DNA of 64,000 nt from Maniola hyperantus. Taxonomy: Eukaryota; Arthropoda; Insecta; Lepidoptera; Nymphalidae. The DNA lies in assembly GCF_902806685.2 (NCBI RefSeq), contig NC_048537.1:15832720-15896719 (forward strand), given 5' to 3'. Shown here in pieces: positions 47,066-60,000 of the stretch. Each line of letters starts with the position of its first letter. Position 1 is the stretch's first letter. Below the pieces are notes generated by a model, which saw nothing but the letters and a program-made list of their open reading frames with translations, did not search any database and was not told where the DNA came from. The translations under genes were made by a program, and so were the position numbers.

Positions 47066-48361
47066 TTAATGTAAAGTAGTATGGGATCTATGCAGCTCAG
47101 CACTGGAGCCTCTAGCATGTGTCATCATATTCTCCAGCCTGTTGGTAGTCTCTCTAATCATGGAGAAGTCGGACAAGTCTGGGAGGTCTAGCACAATGTG
47201 AGCAGAGAGACGTTTGTACACAGAGTTGGTATCTTTTTTATTTCGCCGCGCTTCCTCGTATTTTAGCTGTTGCTTTAAGAATATTGATTGCTTTAACATT
47301 TCCTGGATGTGGTTGAAGCTGGTCGCCGCACCGTCCATTGATTTCACTGCACTGAAAATTGAAGAAAAACAATCATGAATGAAACTTCTAAATGGTTCAA
47401 ACTCTGGGTTTAAGTCTGACTATCTTTGAACCGGAAGACGCAGTGTTGGACTGGGAAGACCCCCGACTAGGTGGACAGACAACATCAGACGAGTCACAGG
47501 GAGCCACTGCTAGACGGATTAGGCGGATTATTATGACATAGACATTTGCTAAGAAAGGAATTTTGAAAATTTAACCCCTAAAGGGTTAAAATAGGGGTTT
47601 GAAATTTGTTACAAAATATACCCAAAATTACCTGAGAGCATACTCCACATCATAACACCTGCCCTGCAGCTCATGCTGCAGCTTTGTGACCTCAACTCTC
47701 CTCTCCACCATGGGGGGTAGAGCCTTTCTGACATGCTCCTGTAGTCGGTACAGAGCCAATGATGGTTCATTTGCCACTATATGCATGTTTTCTGATATCC
47801 GTTCTGCAGCTGAAATGATATGATAGACTTTTTGAATAGATGTACTTATGAGAGATTCAACCTGCTGACATTACATTACAATTCTTCTTCTTCTTCTGGT
47901 ATTTGGCAGCTGTGCAGGGCTATCTAGACCTTGTATCACGTTGACTGTTGCCAATCTATTGTGATTGCGCACATGTGTGATTTATACATTACATTTAGTT
48001 TGCATTATATTTTAGCACTGTCTGCGTATGGGTCTAACTATTACTATATCTGCTATTTTACCCACAATTTTGCAAAATAAATTTGATTTGACAGATAGAT
48101 AGGCAGTGGAAGTTTAGTAATAGACTTTTTTCACCTTTCAGGTATCCTAAAAATGTACCTATTTTAGATAAAGAACTACCATAAGAATATGTTGTTTTAT
48201 TTTTCATTTTAAAAAGCAAATTAGGGAGGGTGCATGCTGTTTGAATCTCAAGTTAACTTTGTGGGGGTTCATGGAAGTAGGGGTTTTTACTATCGTAAAG
48301 CATTCATACCTTTTTTAGCTTTAGTTTCCAAGTCTGCATCACTTTGGTATACAAATGCCAT
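47066..48361 (-). CDS. BORCS8: BORC complex subunit 8 (BORCS8)
   Basis: Three exons on the minus strand: 48361-48310 (MAFVYQSDADLETKAKK), 47809-47632 and 47351-47066, in phase, 171 residues. The middle exon carries the family block NMHIVANEPSLALYRLQEHV followed by RKALPPMVERRVEV and DVEYAL; the last starts with AVKSMDGAATSFNHIQEMLK. This matches the BORCS8 family (formerly MEF2BNB). BORC sits on the lysosome surface, recruits ARL8 and links lysosomes to kinesin transport. The family is about 120 residues in human; the extra C-terminal part (DLPDLSDFSMIRETTNRL) is longer. Donors gtatga and gtaatt are good. The start lies about 235 bases from the Harbinger-like pair. Confidence 0.85.
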
Positions 48362-48767
48362 TGTTTCGTTTTGATTTGACCAGCATCAGATTTATTTTCT
48401 AAGGTAATAACTTAATAAGACCAAAAGGTACAAAGGTACAATGATTTTTTTCACAATATAATATTATGATTCACGAATCCTCATTCTAAGAATAAAATGA
48501 GATTCTTTGCCATAATAGTTAGATAAATGTTGGCACCCGATAAATCTGAGGAAAAATCAAAGAAGTTGGAAGTAGGTACTACTAAAAAATAGCCTAAAGG
48601 TTCGTACGCACCTGAGCGGCGCGGCGCGGCGCTTCAGTCCGACTGCAGAACGCTTCACCTCAGGCCGCTCGACGGTGCCTACCGCACTACAACTTCAGTA
48701 CGCGGCACCTCGCGTCACTTGCGCGTCACTTTTACACCCGTTCGCGTACGAGCAACAACGTCGCAAG

Positions 48768-49183
48768 ATGAGCGACAGTGAAGAGGATTTGATTATTATT
48801 TCTTTGTTGTGCAGAAGAAGAACGAATTATCGAAGAGAAAAAACCGGCCAAGTGCGAGTCAGGCTCGCGCAATGAGGGTTCCGTACTACAGTCGTATGAT
48901 TTCGATAATTCAAAAACTATGATGCATAAAAATAAATAAAAATCTGTTTTAGAATGTACAGGTGAAGACCTTTCATATGATACCCCACTTGGTATAGTCA
49001 CTCACTTCGAAAGTTGAAAATACTAATTATTAGTTCATGACCACAATTTAATTTTTTTTGTGTGATCTAACCCTAAATTCACGGTTTTCAGATTTTTCCC
49101 CAAATGTCAGCTATAAGATCTACCTACCTGCCAAATTTCATGATTCTAGGTCAACGGGAAGTACCCTGTAGGTTTCTTGACAG

Positions 49184-49243
<60 letters not shown>

Positions 49244-49486
49244 CAAAGTGATCCTATAAGAGTTCCGTTTTTCCTTTTGAGGTACGGAACCCTAAAAAAG
49301 AAGAAGAAATGGATTGCTGACATACCAAAGTCACGCTATCAAGAAGGATATCACATTTTGTTTCCTCGCCTTCTTAATGACTCTGTACCATTTCACATTT
49401 ACTTCAGAATGTCGAAGACAAAATTCTATATGCTATTGCCTAATAGTTTTTGTGGAAATTACATTAGAAACAATAGGTATACCACA
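48768..49486 (+). pseudogene. Harbinger-like transposase N-terminus, split by a repeat
   Basis: ATG at 48768 opens MSDSEEDLIIISLLCRRRTN, then about 455 bp of the accggcca / TCTG repeat interrupts. The frame resumes with [20 protein letters not shown] and LFPRLLNDSVPFHIYFRMSK, like the insect Harbinger transposase start (acidic leader, Arg-rich run, W-[VI]-.-P, 'F..LF..L......F..YFRM'). Downstream catalytic parts are absent. The mirror copy lies in the right element (about 53855-54045 and 55164-55236, minus). Confidence 0.6.
49184..49241. repeat. Short TCTG/CAGA microsatellite in left arm
   Basis: About 14 units of gaca with one cggac variant. The orthologous place in the right arm has about 182 units. 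Confidence 0.85.
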
Positions 49487-52440
49487 CAGGTCGGTAATAT
49501 AATCCTACAAGAAACCTATGTCCAGCAGTGGACATATCTATCGGTTGATGATGATGAAGATGATGATAGTTTTTATGGAAATTATAAAAAAATATTTATG
49601 CATATCCATACTTATATTATTATCAACGCAAAAGTGTATTTGTCTGTCTATCTACTAGCTTTTCACGGCTCAACAGCTTAACCGAATTTGATGAAATTTG
49701 GTACAAAGTTGAATTACATCCCGGGGAAGGACAGGCTACTTTTTATCCTGGAAAATGAAAGAATTTCCACAGGATTGTTAAAGGCCCATTTATATGAAGT
49801 TTGGACCAGAGGTAGCTTGCATTCCGGGAATTGACAGAGGTAGGCAACTTTTATCCCGGAAAATCAAAGAGTTCACACGGGATTAAAAATCTAAAAAAAA
49901 ATGCAACTAGATGATGCCTGCGACTTCGTCCGCGTGGATTTAGATTTTTCTATAGGTGAGCACATTTCCGGGAATTACCTACTAGTACCTATATACCTGA
50001 GATAGATTATACCCTGTAGGATAAAAGTAGCCTATGTGTACCTACACATAGGCTAGTTTTATCCCGAAAATCAAAAAGTTTCCACGGGATTTTTAAAAAA
50101 CCTACATCTACGCGAACGAAGTTGCGGGCATCAGCTAGTCCCTTAGGTTCTGTGGAAATTACATTAGAAAAAGCATTTTCGCAAAATGTCTTTGTTTATG
50201 TGCAATAGAATATATAAAATAGGCAGGTAAACACAGGTACATATTATATCTAAATACCTATATAAAAGAAAAAGGTGACTGACTGACTGATCTATCAACG
50301 CACAGCTCAAACTACTTGACGGATCGGGCTGAAATTTGGCATGCTGGCTAGCTAACTAGCTAATATGACGTAGACATCCGCTAAAAAGGGATTTATGAAA
50401 ATTCAACCCCTAAGGGGGTAAAATAGGGGTTCGAGATTTGTGTAGTCCACGCGGACGACGTCGCGGGCATAAGCTAGTATAATATAAATACAAGTACAAC
50501 AATAGGTAGGCATATTTCCGAAACTATTAATTCTACCTAGATGAAGTAGGTAGGTATAATATGTACATAATATATTATAGTTATTTAATCAGGATTATTT
50601 TTACCATTGATGTTTTCTCATAACGCTCGGAGAGACATTTATACATTTAGACACTGGGAAGGGGGGAAGCCGACATCCTAGGGGTTGGGACCTTTGAGGA
50701 TATACTTCTAAGAGCATGAGGAACACGTCATGTGTCAAAAATTAAACCTACGTTATTTATTTTGAGGTCTATCTTGCCGATTCTTGCCTGTACTTTAAAT
50801 ACCTAACAAGATGCGCGTGTATCTTATTCGAGCGACGTACGCATACTGAAGCGCCGCGCCGCGCCGCTGGGTATGTCGCACTAGCGTCACTGCACTGCGC
50901 GTCGCTTCGGTGCGCTTCAAAATATTCTCTCCAGCCGTGCCGCGCGGCAACGCGCGGTGAAGCGCCGCGCCGCGCCGCTCTAGTGCGATATGCGCCATAC
51001 AAAATGATAGAAATGATATTTTGAAGCTCTGTGCCGCGACGTGAAGCTCACTGAAGCGCCGCGCCGCGCCGCTCAGGTGCGTACGAACCTTAAAGGTTCG
51101 TACGCACCTGAGCGGCGCGGCGCGGCGCTTCAGTGAGCTTCACGTCGCGGCACAGAGCTTCAAAATATCATTTCTATCATTTTGTATGGCGCATATCGCA
51201 CTAGAGCGGCGCGGCGCGGCGCTTCACCGCGCGTTGCCGCGCGGCACGGCTGGAGAGAATATTTTGAAGCGCACCGAAGCGACGCGCAGTGCAGTGACGC
51301 TAGTGCGACATACCCAGCGGCGCGGCGCGGCGCTTCAGTATGCGTACGTCGCTCGAATAAGATACACGCGCATCTTGTTAGGTATTTAAAGTACAGGCAA
51401 GAATCGGCAAGATAGACCTCAAAATAAATAACGTAGGTTTAATTTTTGACACATGACGTGTTCCTCATGCTCTTAGAAGTATATCCTCAAAGGTCCCAAC
51501 CCCTAGGATGTCGGCTTCCCCCCTTCCCAGTGTCTAAATGTATAAATGTCTCTCCGAGCGTTATGAGAAAACATCAATGGTAAAAATAATCCTGATTAAA
51601 TAACTATAATATATTATGTACATAATATTATACCTACCTACTTCATCTAGGTAGAATTAATAGTTTCGGAAATATGCCTACCTATTGTTGTACTTGTGTT
51701 TATATTATACTAGCTTATGCCCGCGACGTCGTCCGCGTGGACTACACAAATCTCGAACCCCTATTTTACCCCCTTAGGGGTTGAATTTTCATAAATCCCT
51801 TTTTAGCGGATGTCTACGTCATATTAGCTAGTTAGCTAGCCAGCATGCCAAATTTCAGCCCGATCCGTCAAGTAGTTTGAGCTGTGCGTTGATAGATCAG
51901 TCAGTCAGTCACCTTTTTCTTTTATATAGGTATTTAGATATAATATGTACCTGTGTTTACCTGCCTATTTTATATATTCTATTGCACATAAAACAAAGAC
52001 ATTTTGCGAAAATGCTTTTTCTAATGTAATTTCCACAGAACCTAAGGGACTAGCTGATGCCCGCAACTTCGTTCGCGTAGATGTAGGTTTTTTAAAAATC
52101 CCGTGGAAACTTTTTGATTTTCGGGATAAAACTAGCCTATGTGTAGGTACACATAGGCTACTTTTATCCTACAGGGTATAATCTATCTCAGGTATATAGG
52201 TACTAGTAGGTGATTCCCGGAAATGTGCTCACCTATAGAAAAATCTAAATCCACGCGGACGAAGTCGCAGGCATCATCTAGTTGCATTTTTTTTTAGATT
52301 TTTAATCCCGTGTGAACTCTTTGATTTTCCGGGATAAAAAGTTGCCTACCTCTGTCAATTCCCGGAATGCAAGCTACCTCTGGTCCAAACTTCATATAAA
52401 TGGGCCTTTAACAATCCTGTGGAAATTCTTTCATTTTCCC

Positions 52441-53612
52441 TCCAGGGGCCTCTGCTGTTTTTGCTCTATATAAATGACTTGCCAGACACGGTTGAAAATG
52501 ACACAATTCTCTTTGCTGATGACATTACATTAATAATTGAAAGTAAGTTAAAAGATGAACTTGAACAAGACATCAATGTTGCACTAAATAAGATTATTCA
52601 TTGGCTCGATCTAAATAACCTTTGCGTTAACTTAAAAAAAACCAAAATAATTGAATTTCAGACCTATAACTGCTCATCCCTTAACCTTAACATTAATTAT
52701 AATAATGAAAAAATAAAAGTGGTGCCGTCGGCAACTTTTTTGGGGGTTACAATTGATAAATATTGTAATTGGAAGGAACAAATACAAATAATTTGTAAAA
52801 AACTTAATAGGTTTGTATATGCATTATATCGACTCCGAAATACAGTCTCTGAAGAAGCAGCTACAACTGCTTATCATGGTTATGTTGCTTCTATACTGCG
52901 ATATGGACTAATACTATGGGGTAACTCTGTCGATATCGTAAATGCTTTCAGAGTACAAAAAAAATGCATCAGATCATTGTGTGGCGCGGATATAATAGCT
53001 CCGTGTCAGCCTTTGTTTAAAAAAAAAAAGATATTACCCTTGCCATGTTTATATATATTTGAAACATGTCTATTTGTAAAGAAACATGTGCATTTATTTG
53101 ATATGAAGCCTGATAACGGACGCCGCCGACATAAACTTAAATTAAAAATACCATGGCGAAGACTAGAGATATGTTCCCGCAATTCTTATTGTATGGCTGT
53201 CACTTTGTATAATAAACTATCTGACAACATTAAAAGTCTACCAATATCTAAATTTAAGAAAAAATTGTTTGACTATTTAATTAACCAATGTTTCTATAGT
53301 GTTAAGGATTTTTTGGATAACTGTGGGATTTGACATAAATTACTATTACTTTGAATTATGACGTTTTGATAATGTAACTATAAGTTTTTAAAATTTTACT
53401 GTCGTGGTCATTTCTATTTGTTATTTTCTTAAATCTATATTTATTGTAAGTACCACATATTTTGCACGCCATACATAAATGGCAAAATGTGAAAGGACCA
53501 TCTATATATGTACGATCATTTACTACTCACATTTAGCAAAATTAAATGATTTCATTTCATTTCATTTCATTTCATTTCATTTCATTTCATTTCATTTCAT
53601 TTCATTTCATTT
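52441..53612 (+). mobile_element. 5'-truncated LINE (reverse transcriptase fragment) inserted in right arm
   Basis: Open frame of about 300 residues (to 53333) starting mid-RT: LQGPLLFLLYINDLP, then ILFADDITLII (catalytic FADD), then the thumb and C-terminal part (SATFLGVTIDKYCNWKEQI, LRYGLILWGNSVD). The start QG-PLLF lacks the four residues usual in QG[S-x-LG]PLLF. The 3' end is an ATTTC array of about 15 units. The insertion point is between 'cattttcc' and 'aggataaaaag', continuous in the left arm. CR1/jockey-type by appearance; clade uncertain. Confidence 0.8.
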
Positions 53613-53624
53613 CATTTCATTTCC
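53549..53624 (+). repeat. ATTTC microsatellite (LINE tail)
   Basis: About 15 tandem attt(c) units forming the 3' tail of the inserted LINE. It runs into target text that itself contains tttcattttcc, so the exact border is ambiguous. Confidence 0.85.
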
Positions 53625-54095
53625 AGGATAAAAAGTAGCCTGTCCTTCCCCGGGATGTAATTCAACTTTGTACCAAATTTCATCAAATTCGGTTAAGCTG
53701 TTGAGCCGTCAAAAGCTAGTAGATAGACAGACAAATACACTTTTGCGTTGATAATAATATAAGTATGGATATGCATAAATATTTTTTTATAATTTCCATA
53801 AAAACTATCATCATCATCATCATCATCAACCGATAGATATGTCCACTGCTGGACATAGGTTTCTTGTAGGATTATATTACCGACCTGTGTGGTATACCTA
53901 TTGTTTCTAATGTAATTTCCACAAAAACTATTAGGCAATAGCATAAAGAATTTTGTCTTCGACATTCTGAAGTAAATGTGAAATGTGATATCCTTCTTGA
54001 TAGCGTGACTTTGGTATGTCAGCAATCCATTTCTTCTTCTTTTTTAGGGTTCCGTACCTCAAAAGGAAAAACGGAACTCTTATAGGATCACTTTG

Positions 54096-54827
<732 letters not shown>

Positions 54828-55528
54828 AGAAACCTACAGGGTACTTCCCGTTGACCTAGAATCATGAAATTTGGCAGGTAGGTAGATCTTATAGCTGACA
54901 TTTGGGGAAAAATCTGAAAACCGTGAATTTAGGGTTAGATCACACAAAAAAAATTAAATTGTGGTCATGAACTAATAATTAGTATTTCAACTTTCGAAGT
55001 GAGTGACTATACCAAGTGGGGTATCATATGAAAGGTCTTCACCTGTACATTCTAAAACAGATTTTTATTTATTTTTATGCATCATAGTTTTTGAATTATC
55101 GAAATCATACGACTGTAGTACGGAACCCTCATTGCGCGAGCCTGACTCGCACTTGGCCGGTTTTTTCTCTTCGATAATTCGTTCTTCTTCTGCACAACAA
55201 AGAAATAATAATCAAATCCTCTTCACTGTCGCTCATCTTGCGACGTTGTTGCTCGTACGCGAACGGGTGTAAAAGTGACGCGCAAGTGACGCGAGCTGCC
55301 GCGTACTGAAGTTGTAGTGCGGTAGGCACCGTCGAGCGGCCTGAGGTGAAGCGTTCTGCAGTCGGACTGAAGCGCCGCGCCGCGCCGCTCAGGTGCGTAC
55401 GAACCTTAAGAAATAGGAATTGTTTTTGAATTGCAAATTGATTTTTTTTGACAATTATTTAGCTCCATAGAGATAGTATACAGCTCCGACACACAAATAC
55501 TCGTGCAAAGAGTACAGTACATATTTAT

Positions 55529-55697
55529 TAATTTATTTTACTGCCCTGGATGTCAGTCTTTTAAGGCCTCAAAGACTATGTAATCACTACGTACCACAGA
55601 ACTCTATAACTTCTGCTATGTACGTTCTTTCTGTGGTTACGTACTCTTTGGATACTTCATAATGTAATGTGTGGATCCAGGGCCGTAAAATAAATTA
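55529..55697. repeat. Hairpin MITE with ends aatttattttactgccctgga
   Basis: The left aatttattttactgccctgga is mirrored at the right by tccagggccgtaaaataaatt. About 168 bp, between the transposon pair and the SDR gene. Confidence 0.5.
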
Positions 55698-57024
55698 AAA
55701 AAAAAAAGTACTGTGTGGATACTTCCATAGATTATCTTCTATATACTAGAGATACTTCCAAATAAATGTATTCTGTGCTTCCAAAAGTTTTTCTGTTTGT
55801 GTAGTGTAAACATCTAATTTTTTATTTAAAATAATTTATTTAAAAAATCGCAAAATTATTAAAACTGCTCCTGGCTGGACCTGGCAGTCCTCAGTCCTGA
55901 CTATATAATAATATCTATCTTATAAACAGGTCACACACAGGCAGACACGAGGTAATATTATTTGACTTTGATTTAATTTATCTTACTAGCCTGATTAAAA
56001 TTGATATTACATATTTAGTTATTATCAGCTTATCATAATGCACTTGAATTTAAATTCATATCCGCTTGCGTTTAACCTCTATTTGCGCCATTGCGCTTTT
56101 TTATTTAGTTTACTTACCAGATTAAATTTGAAACTTGGAGATCATAAAAGTATTATTTATTTCTTTGATTTAGTTAAGTAATTATTTTATTTTTAGATCA
56201 ATTAAGATTAACACAAGTTCCAATTGTGCATTTTTCATGGTGATTTTGCTATGGTAAGTTTTTTAAATACCTACCTACCTGTGTAAGGATTTCGCTACCT
56301 GAATATTTTGTGATGCATGGATCCATCCAGGATTTGATACATATACTTATTACTTTAATTTTTTTAATAAATAAAGTAATCAGATCTCACTGCTTTTGCT
56401 AATTGAATAGGAAGTGTGGTGCTGTTAGCAGTACCTATCCCTACCCAACCCTATCACTTTGGGTTGGATTGCTGTTTGTATTTCCTTTAAATAGGAATAC
56501 CTTTCCTACTGAGAAGAACCAGCAAGAAACTTGGCGGTTGCTCTTTTCAAAGATTTGATATAATAATATTATGCCATGTATAAAAATAATTGCAGTCCCA
56601 CACATTGCTGCAGCGAGCTGTAGGTCAAATTTACACTCTTTTATCATTTACATAATCTTCGATTGTATAATTATACTTTTTCAGGAGCATATAAAATATA
56701 GTCTCAAAAAGTTTATGAACGTCACCTTTTACTTTTTTTTATTTATTTATTTTTAACAAGCGTACACCAATTAATGCATTGTTTTTCTCTCCCCAAACTG
56801 GTGGGCCAGTTTGTTGGCGAGCTGGCGCTCCTTAAAAATAATTAGTATCTACATATTAAATGATATTCTAACATAAACTTATATTCTAACTAAAATACTT
56901 ACTTAAACTCAACGCTAAACAATACTCAGATTAAGGATTGTCAGGTTAAAGGTTGTGTTGAGGAGGATTTATTTCATGTATTACCTATAACAAGTTTCTA
57001 AACGATAATTTTGTATTTTTTCAG
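55698..57024 (+). other. Upstream region of the SDR gene
   Basis: No long frame. A donor-like atg|gtaagt at 56251-56256 could end a first exon: joining 56253 to 57025 gives ATG in phase with [16 protein letters not shown] and the SDR frame. This is a possible 5' exon; no promoter motif is convincing. Confidence 0.35.
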
Positions 57025-60000
57025 GCCTCCTACATAAGCAGTATACTGAGCAATGTGTTAAACCCTATCTTTCCATTCAAAATGCTCTTAAGAAGTTATT
57101 CACTATGTGTTTTGATGGTGGATTTAATATGGGTTGTCCTTAATGCCATTTATGCAGTAATACAAGCAGTTTATGAAGTATTCAGACCGCCACCATTTAA
57201 ATCTGTAGAGAACGAGACAGCCCTGGTAAGTGTTTATTAATTAATCTATACTAATATTATAATTGCGAAAGTGTGTCTGTCGTCTGTCTGTCTATCTGTC
57301 TGTCTGCTAGCCCTTCAAGGCCCATCTGTTCAACCGATTTTGATGAAATTTCGAACAAAGAAGCTATCTATCTTTGTTTCAATCCCGAGGAAGGACATAC
57401 GCTACTTTTTATCCCGGAAAATCAAAGAGTTCCCATGAGATTTTTAAAAACCTAAGTCGCGGGCATCATCTAGTTATCTATGCAAATTAATGGTTAACTG
57501 AATCAGTACCCGTATTATAAATGCGAAAATGTGTTTGTTTGTTGGTTTGTCCTTCAATTGAATTGATTGACGTGATTTTTTGCATGGGTATAGATAAAGA
57601 CCTGGGAGAGTGACATAGGCTACTTTTTGTCCCGGAATAACAGAGTTCCCACTGGATTTTTAAAAACCTAATTCCATGCGGACGAAGTTGCGGGCATCAG
57701 CTGATATAATTATGAACATACAGCATGTAAGGTTTCACTATAACACAGATATTCAGTAAAGCTTCATTTAGGCCAGCGCATAGAGCAGAAACAAAGAGGA
57801 GATGTTGTATTAAGATTTCCCTATGAAATATCGAGTGACATTTTGCGGGGTGAGGGGTTGTGGAACGCCGCCCACTTCTCAATTTTCCATCTGCGGGTTA
57901 GTAGCAAAACTACTCGCTTAGCGACCTAACATCGATATATTGATGTCACTACATAGTTCAGCTATCTCACACTAGATGTCAATAATCTAGAACTATTTTA
58001 ATAATTACGTATAAAATTACTTACAAATGAAATGTGATACCATTCATAGCATCAGAACGTCTGTCTGAATAACTTTGACACGATAAAACACAACACTTCA
58101 TCCTTTTGTTCTTAAAAACGCGAAAACACACCGATAATACGAGTCTCAATATATGTGAACCTGACGAACGCAGACAGCATACTAACTAAGGCCCCGCCCA
58201 CAGTGATGACGTCAGGACCTAGTTGAAAATCACAGTGCACAGTTGCTTAGGCCAACTCCTCTTTGTTTCTGCTCTATGGGCCAGCGCAACATAGTACAAT
58301 ACTTTACAGTTGGTTTTAACTATTATTATCAATGTTTATCAGTAGGTATGTCCGTTCTAAAATAGTTAAATGACCTTTGGCTTTAAACAAAGTTAAAAAG
58401 ATTATTTCTTGTTTTGTTGTTCATAGGAAGTCCAAAGTCTTAATATTATAATAATAGGTACATAGTTAAATTAAATATCGCTTGCTTAAATGGAAAGAGA
58501 GTCTTAAAACATTATTAAATCTGCATGTCTGACAGTTCTGTGGTTTTTTTTAAAAGAATATTAGCCTGGTTAATTATGACTCATATTCCCCTTTCCCCTC
58601 CAATTAAGCGAAAAGCTTGTGCTAAGAGGGGTACGACAATTGTGCAACGGGTGGCGTTTGAACCGGCGACCTTTCGGAATTCAGTCCGCTCCTTAACCGT
58701 TGAGCTATTGAGGCTCAGTAGTGGGCAGTTGATAATGATGATGATGATGATGATTATTGAGTTACGTTAGTGCTTAGTTCAAATGCAGATCATGCAGTTA
58801 AAGCCATAGAATATTTTTCTTAGTAAAAATTTTAATGTTTCAGATTGTAGGGTCAGGCAGAGGCGTCGGTCGTGAAATAGCAATCCAATTGGCATACCTC
58901 GGTGCCCGAGTAGTCTGTGTAGATCACAACGAGTGCAATAACAACAAAACAGTCTCTTACATTAAACGGAAAGGCGGCACTGCCCTAAGCTATACCTGTG
59001 ACATCACGAAGAAGGAAAATGTCGTTAACTTAGCAGAACAGATAAGGAATGAAGTCGGATTCGTCAGTATGGTTTTCTATTGCTGCGGTATTCCAAGCCC
59101 AAGGTCTTTGATAACTCAGCCACCTCAAGATATTCATGATACTTTGGATCTAACTTTGACTTCTTACTTTTGGGTGAGTAAATCTGTAAATTTGAGTAAA
59201 AAGTCTGGCTGTCTGTCCATCTGTCCGTCTGACTGTTGGTCTGTTAAGAAACCTACAAGGTACTTACAACCTAGTCGGTAGGAACGGCTTTCCGAACCAG
59301 TGACGACATCTGACAATTCAAAAGCACTTGTAAAAGTTTACTTGAATATAAATATATTTTATTCTATTCTATTATTCCTGTTGACTTAGAATCATGAAGT
59401 AAGGGGAAAAATCTAAACCGTCACCGGAAACCGTCAAATTAGGGTTTCATCACACAAAAAAAATTAAATTGTGGTCATGAACTAAGAAGTAAGATAACTA
59501 TATCAAGTAGGGTATCATATGAAAGGGCTTTACAGAACAGTTTTTTATTTATTTTTATGCATCATAGTTTTTGAATTATCGTGCAAAATGTCGAAAAAAT
59601 ACGACCGTAGTTCGGAACCCTCGGTACGCGAGCCTGACTCGCACTTGGCCAGTTTTTTGCATGGTTACAATAAACCTAGAGAATGACATAGATGAATTTT
59701 CAGAAAATCAAACAGTTCCCACGGAATTGTTAAAAACAGATATTTCCAGATATGCAACTAGCGTGGCCCCCTCAGTCCCTTTCGCTCAAGCAGAGGTACT
59801 TACTTGTGAAATGTTATTCCGTCTATTTTACGTTCGCTTCGGCTAATTGTAGCCTAGTATACTGCAACCCACTATTGCACAATAACTTCAAAAACAAAAA
59901 ACAACAAAACGAATCAATTATTTATTTACAATACTTGAGTCAACATAACCTCATTTCACGTTGTTTGCCAAAATCTCACGTACAAATACATTTTGGCAAA

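Larger units (their letters stand above)
48598..51090. mobile_element. PIF/Harbinger-like DNA transposon, left copy of inverted pair
   Basis: Starts aggttcgtacgcacctgagc followed by ggcgcggcgcggcgcttcag, and ends with the exact inverse at 51051-51090, flanked by TAA on both sides (48595-48597, 51091-51093). A 3-bp TWA duplication and GC-rich subterminal repeats (gcgccgcgccgcgccgct three times at 50855-51075) fit PIF/Harbinger. It contains transposase N-terminal pieces (48768-48840 and 49295-49486), split by an accggcca / TCTG repeat, then further inserted repeats (49500-50480). The rest of the transposase is missing, so it is not autonomous. Confidence 0.7.

Noticed and set aside
50769..51415. 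Mirror pair of frames starting MYGAYRTRAARRGASPRV
   Set aside because: They lie in the GC-rich subterminal repeats of the Harbinger-like copies and are identical because the arms are; compositional artefact.
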